A DNA stretch of 64,000 nt. It comes from Euglena gracilis (Eukaryota; Euglenida; Euglenophyceae; Euglenales). Location: NCBI GenBank assembly GCA_039621445.1, contig CP154956.1, positions 23,920,743 to 23,984,742 of the forward strand, written 5' to 3'. This document shows, one piece after another, positions 10,041 through 18,400 of this stretch. The translations under genes and the position numbers were made by a program. The notes under the pieces were generated by a model. It ran no database searches. It worked only from the letters and a program-made list of their open reading frames with translations, and was not told the DNA's origin. The stretch's first letter is position 1; every line of letters starts with the position of its first letter.

Positions 10041-13000
10041 GTGTGCCTTTGTTTTTCTGAAAATATGTGTCCATTTTTCCCGCTTTTTTAAAAAATAATG
10101 CATCGGGCACATCTCCAGGGCTGCATGGGAATCCCCGCAACCCCATGGGCGGTGTGGGTGGTGGGGGGGGGGTCGACCCCCCCCTAATCCTGGTAGGTGG
10201 GGGCCCGCCCGCCCCCCCCACCAGGCCAATTTTTCCAAAATTTTCTTCCAGCAAAGGAATTTTCTTTGCGCAGGTGATGTGATGGGTGACCTCCCTGGTG
10301 GGGGGGGCCGACTTGCCTGTACAGCTTTGCACATCCTGTTCCAATGGGTATCAGGTGGAAAGTCAAGTGGCAAGTCAAACCAGGTATTTCATTTTGAAGA
10401 CTCAAATTATTCTGGGGTGTCTCCTTTCTTAAGCGCATCCCGATGGGAGACTTGTCAGCCTTTTTCCTTTTGTAATTAATTTTTAGGGTTTGGGTTAGGG
10501 TTACAACCTCGCGGGGGGTGTTTTTGTTTTTTTATTTCCTCATTTTGGACAAAACTACGCGATTTGTTGACCAAAATTCCAAAAAAAATTCAAAAGTTTT
10601 GATCTCAGGAGGAAATTGCAACCAAAAGGAGAAAAAATTTTTCCCGGAAGAAAGCAGAAAATTGCTTAGAAAAAACGCAAAAAAGACTGTCTTCTCCCAC
10701 ATCAAAAAATATCGATTTCTTTAAAAAAAATATCTCGACAATGAAGCAAAATCAAAGGAAACGTCCGCAGACCAAAAATGACGTACTTGGAATGCCCTAT
10801 TCAAACATGGTTTACTTTTTCCCCAACTTTTTGTGCAGCCCGAGTTACGGCCATTTTTTTCGGCCATTTTGGGCTGTTTTCAGGGTAAAACCGATGTTTC
10901 CCAAACCCAACTATCTCAAAAATGAAGCAAATTGAAGGAAATGTCTGGAGACCTAAATTGCAGCCCTATTTCCTTTGATTTTGCTTCATTTCTAAAACAT
11001 TTTGGAAACATCGATTTTTGCCTCGAAATGCCTAAAAACGGCGAGTTGGAAGCCTGCCGCGTATCTCAGGCTTGGTGGGGAGTTGCGATGAAATCAAAAT
11101 ACCGTTAGATAGGGCGTTCCAAGCCTGAAATAAAGTCTTTGGGGCACCCTATCTAACAGTATTTTGATTTCCCTGTAACTCCAGGTCTAGCGCGTCTATT
11201 TTGTGTCTATTTTAAGCCCGTTTCTCTCCAAATCTGTCCTGTTTTGGCCTGCTTTGACTGAGCTGTTTTTGGCCCATTTTGGGGTCAAAATCGAAAACTT
11301 CAAAATATCACCAGAATGGTGGCCAATCAAAGGAAATCACTGGGGGACATAAAAAAAAGCCCTGGGGACTCTATCGCCCCGTACAGGCCCTCAGGTCAGC
11401 CTTCTTTTTAAGTCAGCAGACCCCCCCCGGGGGAGGGGGGGTGGGTGGGTGGGTCCGGGCCGGACCCCCCCCGGGGGGGGGGGTCCCGCGCCGGAGGCGC
11501 TGGGTATACCTTTTCGGCGCGAAGTGCCGAAATTTTTTGGAAATTGCCTTTAACGGGCCCGATTTTGGGGGGGGGTCCCCACCCCCCCCCCCCCCCGCCA
11601 CCCTGGGTGGGTGGGGGGGACCCCCCCCGGGGTCTTAAAGAGAAGCCTGCCCCAGGCCCAGCTGCATGCCTGGCCCCGAATCAGACCCATTTTGTACTGT
11701 GTTGGCCTGCTTCGACTCAGCTGATTTTGGGGCCATTTTGGGGTCAAAAAATCGAAAGTTTCAAAATATATCCAAAACGATGGCCAATCAAAGAAAACCA
11801 CTGGGATCTGAAATAAAGTCCCTGGGACCCTCCAGCTCCTCGTCAAGCACCTACAGTAAAAATGGCCGAAAATGGCCGAAAATGAATATTTGGACTCTAT
11901 AGGTGGGGGTCCCGAAAATTGCCAAGAATGGCCGAAAATGAAAATTTGGGCTCTATAGGTGGGGGTCCTGAAAATGGCTGAAAATGGCCGAAAATGGCCG
12001 AAAATGGCCGAAAATGGCCGAAATTTGGGAAAAAATTGTTGGATATTTTTGCCTGAAGAAGCGTTTTTTTTTTCTCCGTTAAAGCTGTGATTCTTTCACC
12101 AGGTTTATTGCACACTGTGCGCAGTGGATGGGAGCTAACAGTGCCACCATCAAACAACATTGCTTGGGGTGTCAAGTTGGAAAAGGTGAGGGAAGTCGTT
12201 TGCATCCACGCCAAGAGGCGTCTGTCTCATCCATGCCAATAGGCACATAAAATTTTTCATCACGAAGGAGGTCACTCAACTTTTTCATCCCTTCCAACAC
12301 CACTTTTGGCAACCAAATGCCACGAAGATTAATGGGATCCACCAAAGTGATACCTTCGCCATCGATGGACATATACTTTAGAAACAAATTTCTTCCAGAA
12401 CTTCCATCAATCAGTTTTGCGAGCGGAATGTTGCTTGAGGCCATCGCACTCTCTTGCTTTTTCCCCTTTAGATCTCCAACCAGAGAGGCTCTTGTCCACT
12501 TTGGTCTTTTTTTTAGAGGAAAAGGTGGCCAAAAAATGGCCGAAAATGTCTGAAAATGGCAAAAATCTGGGGTAAATTACAGGTGCTTGCTTCTCGTATC
12601 AGCCCAGTTGGACGCCCAGCCCCAAATGCTCGTTTTGGTCGTTTTTGGGCCTTTTTTTTGGGTCAAAAGATCGATGATTTTAAATTATCTCCAAAACGTT
12701 GGGGAATCAAACAGGGTTTCCCACTGATTCGTACACGAATAAGTACGAATAAGTACGAATAAGTACAAATTGCCGAGATCTGCCAAAATACGAATAAGTA
12801 CGAATAAGTACAAATAAGTACGAATGAAAAATTCACCAGTAGAATAAGTACAAATTGCCAAGTAGAAAAAGGTACAATTTTCTACACTGAGTGAGTTGAA
12901 GGGCCCCTCACACTTCTCTGTATGTGATGCATATCTTGCGCTGCAGGACGCCTCGTGTCCTCTTTTCCCTCCGAAGATGATTTTTAGGTTTGCCCATCAA

Positions 13001-15358
13001 CAAGTTAGACCATCCATCCATCAGGGGGTTCACCCGAAAGTACACATCTGTACATGGCAGTGTGAAAGAGGGGACAGAGTGTGCATGCTGGACAACGTCA
13101 GTCGCAAAGAAAAAATGTGTTTTTCCTGTAATTTTTGTATTTTTTTCTCACAGCGCGATTTTTTTTTCACAAGTTTCGCCAGCATGAGTTCGTCACTTAG
13201 ATAGTTTCTCAAGTGAATGACCTGTTTTCCTTGCTTTTCCCAGTTTCAGAATTTTGAAGATGTGCCCAAGGAAGCATACCAAATGGTCACCTATTGCTAT
13301 ACATGGCCCTTTTTTGAAGTAAGACTCCGTACGACTAAGTTACGAATAAGTACGAATAAGTACGAATAAGTACGAATAAGTACGAATAAGTACGAATAAG
13401 TACGAATAAGTACGAATAAGTACGAATAAGTACGAATAAGTACGAATAAGTACGAATAAGTACGAATAAGTACGAATGGGCAAGGGAGTCCCCAAGTACG
13501 AATCAGTGGGAAACCCTGAATCAAAGGAAAAGGCCCACTCGCCAGGCCAGGCCGGGGCCGGGCCACCAGGCTGCCAGGCCGCTGGCCGGGCCAACCCAGA
13601 CCGGGCCTGACCGGGCTGCCGGACCAGGTCACCGGGCTGCCAGGCCGGGCCGGGCCGGGCCAGGCCGGGGCGGGCCACCCTGACTGCCACGAGCCTAAAA
13701 ACATGCACGAAAAGACCTCAGCACAAAGCCTGGTTTGAGTAGGGGTTAGGCCAGCAGAAGTTGTGCTTAAACTTTGGCTGAATTTTGTCTGAATTTGGGT
13801 GGATTGGAGGCCTATTCAGGTGTCAATCAATCAGGACTGACGTCCTGAACCGCAGCCCTAACCTTATTCCTGACCCTAACCCAAACCTTATCCCCTACCA
13901 AATAACCCAAACCCTGACCTCATTCCTGCAGCAGTTTTTGTTAAGTAACCTGCTTGACATTCACGCTCCAGAACGTCTCCTGGTGAAGGGTCCGAACCTC
14001 TTCATGCATTTAGTGGGACAACCTAAACTTTTGGGGGCCCAGTGGCTCAACCTCTCATTTAACTGGTCTGGATGTCAAGAACCTCGGGGGGTTTTATACA
14101 AGAAGCCTCTGCGCCAAACGCCTTCTCACCTGCCTTGAGTTTTGTAATGGGGTAGGTATTAAACCCATCTCAAAACCTGGCAATCCCATGGGCCATGTGA
14201 TGGTGTGTGCACAATAGCATGCCCTTCCCCACGCGGCAGTGCCCCAGCGCTTTGTGCCAGCTTTGCGACAGCGCTTTGTGCAATTCGATTGTGTGAGTCA
14301 ATCATTTTCAATTTATGAGCTTTCCTGTAGGCCAATCCAAATCCGGCCCAGCAGGTTGGCGGTTTCCCTATTGTTGGTAGTTCTTTACCCACTCTTTGAG
14401 CAACGCATGATGGCAACCTTGTCAACGCTGGGTGTGACCAAGGCGACTAAATTTCACCATTTTGTTCATTTTGGCCATTTATAAATAACCTCAAAAATTA
14501 TCAGGCCTGGTCTTGCTAATATGGTGAGGGGGCTACCCCCCCATCAAACAAGTGGGTTCGATCCCTCAATTCTAAAGTTTCATTGCAGGGTTGTCCTTAC
14601 ATTGATGATATAACCATGCATGTTGTAGCTCAGAAGGAAGGGCTGCAATCAGTCGAGGAACAGAATGGTGATTAGATTCAGGAATTTTTCAAAGGTTGGA
14701 CCCGGGGAGGGGGGGTTGGGGGGCTGGATCCTCCATACCCCCCAGAAGGGGGACCCCCAAGTTGTGGGTCCTCCACTCGAGGTGGGGTTTTGGCCATTTT
14801 TGGCCTGTTTCCGGCGCACAGCGCCATTTCTTTGACCCCAAAATTGACCCCCCCAAATGGGTCCCCGGATCCTCCTTGTTCCGTTCCAAAACAAGAATCC
14901 CTAATCAGGTTTTAGGTCTTTCACTTGAAATTAAGGCCAAAAAAAGAAATACAACCTGAATCTGGCAAAAAATAATCCCAAATTTAAATAAATACTCTTG
15001 GTCCCATACCCACCCATACACACACATTGAAGAACCCGAATGTGGACCACAATTGTGATTAAAATGGCAAAATTTGGATGCCCTCAAATAGATCATGGAA
15101 ATAACCCCCCAAGGGGGGCCTGTTACTGGCTTAATTCCAATCCGAAAGGATAATCAATACAACCAGTGTATGCTGGTACATATGGTACAATCTTCTCTCT
15201 GCAGACCTCAGAAGAGCAGTGAGGAGGACAAACGGACAGCAGACCATCAAGGAGCTTGTGTGGGCATGGATGGACAATGATGGTACATGGCAAGTGTGTT
15301 TCCATGTTCCTCTGTGCTACCTTCCAACCTCTTTCAACCAAAGGCACAATGCGTAATT

Positions 15359-15412
<54 letters not shown>

Positions 15413-18400
15413 TGTGTGGGGGGTTTTTAAAAGGTTGGACCTCCAGGGGTCCGCTGAGCCCGTCCCCCCAAGGACCTTGTGGGTCCCCCGCCGGAGGTCT
15501 TTTTGGTGATCTTTGTTTCTTTTTCACAACGCGAAGCGATGGAAGAAAAGTTGAACCCAAAATTGACACCCCACCAAAAGTGAGTCCCTTGGACGCCTCC
15601 TCCTGGGGTGGTGGAGGGATCCCCCCTCCCCCCCGGTCTTAAAAAAAAAATATTTGGCCACATCCCTGATGTGACCAAGATCATCTGTGATTATTGCAAG
15701 CATTTTGGCATGGCTGGTGAAATGATTTCCAGAATCTCGTGGCCAACCTGGCGGGCACGCCCTGAATGAGATCCTAAATCCCTCGCAATGCTTTTATGCC
15801 ACTTTCCTTTTGCAGACGTATGATTTTCAGATCCAGGCTTTGATCAATCATTGCTATTCAAACCTGGTGAATTATGCTGAATTTTCAAAGTGCTTGGCCA
15901 CAATACGTCCCGGACACGGTGTGCAATACCTTTCTGGTAAATTTCATCTCATCCATGAGAGCTCTGGTGAACAGAAATCTCCCACCCAGCGCTGAAGGCG
16001 CCAGAATTTTTTTGAAAGTAGCCAAATCTACTAATTTTGCCCCCCCCCCCCTGAATAGAAGCCCCGCGGGCAACTATTCGGAACGTTGGCCGAAAACCGA
16101 GGGGAGGAGGTTTTTATTCGGGGGGGGGGGGCTTTTTCTCGGAAAAGTGGTCGAAAACCAGGAGGTTCGACAATTATCGAAGAATTTTTTTGTAGGTTTA
16201 TATGTCTTACCTTTCCAAACCATGTCAAATTTGCTGCAAATGTTACTTTTGTGGATGCATTGGATCATTAAACACAAAAAAATTACCAATCCTCGTTTAG
16301 AGGTATTGCAAAAACTGGAGCCGATACTAGACATTTACCCCCACACCCCCTCACACCCCCCATACCCCCCATACCCCCTCACCCCCCCCCCCCCACACTT
16401 GACCAGTCTAGGCTCCAGTTTTTGCAATATATGCTCATTTGGCTGAAGAAGCCAAAGTGCTTGTCGTCCCAATTGATAGACAACCCACAGGGAGCGGCCA
16501 ACCATTTGGGGGGGGGGCATTATTCGGAACGTTGGTCGAAAACCGAGGGGGGGCTTCTATTCGGGGGGGGGGGGGGCACTATTCGGGGGGGGGGCCTCTA
16601 TTCAAGGGGGGTTAGTTGAGAGACCGAGTCAGAGAAAGAGATCAGCCCGTGAATCACCCCAGCATTTTTGGCAGAGGAATGAAAGTGCACACAAACAAGG
16701 ATAAATGACTCAGACGCAGAAATGGCTATTCCTCCCATTACACTCCTCCATTTTTCTTAAGCCCGCAATTTTCTCGGTGCTTTGTGCTGAGTTTTTTTTT
16801 TTGCACAGGTGAATGGGGGCGAACCCTTCCCAGGACAAAAAAGGGGGCGGACCCCTCCCTCATCAGTAAACCCTCCCCCCTTTCTTATGCAATTTACCAT
16901 TTTTTGGAGGTCAGATGATCCAGAAAAATCGATTTTTTTCGTAATTTGTTGTCAGAGATTGTGATTGTGATTTTAACCTACATTTTCAGGTCAAAATCCG
17001 GGCATTCGGCCCGAAACGGGGGGGGGGGTTAACTCGGTCGCCGAAGTCGGACCCCGAGGGGGGTGTTATTTGGGGGGGCGTTATTTGTACAAAAATGATT
17101 TTAAAGGGGGGTTTTGGCGCTATTTTGGCTCCTACGGGACTTCGAAGAATATCCAAAATTTTGGGGTGCTCTTACCCCCCCCCCCCCCAAATAACACCCC
17201 CCCTCCTCAGGTCGGGACTTCGGGCGAAAAAACAATACCCCAGGGGGGTATTATTTGGGGGGTTTACCCTGCATCCACCCACCCAATGATCCACCCACCC
17301 ACCCATACATGTTTGCACACGGGCCCGTACATTACACACGGAAGAAGAGGAAACTTTGCACCTCTTGAGGCTTTCGTGCTTATTGGCTCCAGATTTCTGA
17401 TTGTCAAATGAAGCTTTATTTCACTGGGTTGAAAAGTTGTGTTTTTTTTACACTGGCCCCGGGATCATATTGGCAATTCATTTTTTTTCCACCCTCTTGT
17501 GTTTTATCCCAATTGTTTCTTCTCTTGCTTTGGTTGGGGTCACCCTCCACACGTCATTCCCCCCCTGGGAGGTGCAGTGGCAGAACGTTGCAATACACAC
17601 AGATGTACGTGTGTGCATACTTTTCAAGCACACGACAACTAACCTCAGGTTCCTCCGATGATACTGGCACTTATCAGTTGTTCTTTGATGATATGATTCA
17701 GCAGAACGTTGCCACAGGCCATCGGCGTCCAGTCAGAAAGATGGGAAAGGATGCGCTTGATAGGTGTGACAGTATCTCAACCAAATCGGAAAAGTAAAAC
17801 GCACCTGTAAAATAAAATAACACATATAATATATACGTATTATGTCAGTAATTTATGCATCACAATATTATTATTAATAATATGGCATTAACACGGCATT
17901 ATTATTGTTATATATTATAATGTTGTTTCGCCTGCTAAGTCATATCCTGATGTGGTTTGGTTTGGGTTGGTTTGGGTTGGGTTGGGTTGCTTTTGGGTTG
18001 GAACATTAATTTAGTTTTTGATGGACTTTTGGTACACGTGCTTCAATTGCATTCTCAATTTCACATCCAGGCTAGCAGGCCCAGCAGTGTGCGTTTGGGC
18101 ATGGCAAGCAGACGACGGTGGGTGGCAAGCATTGTCTGGAGACATCAGTGACCAGTTGGACTTGATGTATGAAGATCGTGCTGGAAGTGTGCCGAAGCGG
18201 GTTGAAAGCCCCGAATTCGGGGAGGTGTGGAAAATGTGTTGGGGAAATGTCAGGGAAGGCTGACAGGACTGGTGTTTGGGAAAATTTGTTTCTGTCTTGT
18301 GCATTATGTTGACTGAATGACTGAGTTGAACTGCAACTCCTTGTTAATAGTGTTGGTGCAAGGAGTCATAAACCCTGGCTTTTTGGACTGGCTCATCATG

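Larger units (their letters stand above)
12704..13527. repeat. Minisatellite-bearing segment with inverted ends
   Basis: The left end (AGGGTTTCCCACTGATTCGT, near 12,714) is repeated inverted at the right end (ACGAATCAGTGGGAAACCCT, near 13,499). Inside each end lie arrays of the 10-mer TACGAATAAG, both in the same orientation. The middle contains a plausible exon (13,244-13,318). Whether this is one mobile segment that captured an exon or two separate insertions is unclear. Confidence 0.55.

Noticed and set aside
13858-13910. CCCTAACC / ACCCAAACC phrases as telomeric repeat
   Set aside because: Irregular units with no array; unlike the clean tract at 46,579-46,670. The same holds for 10,484-10,503 and 31,455-31,480.
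14480-14600. tRNA-like B-box (GGTTCGATCC)
   Set aside because: No pairing T-stem, no A-box at proper distance and no acceptor stem.
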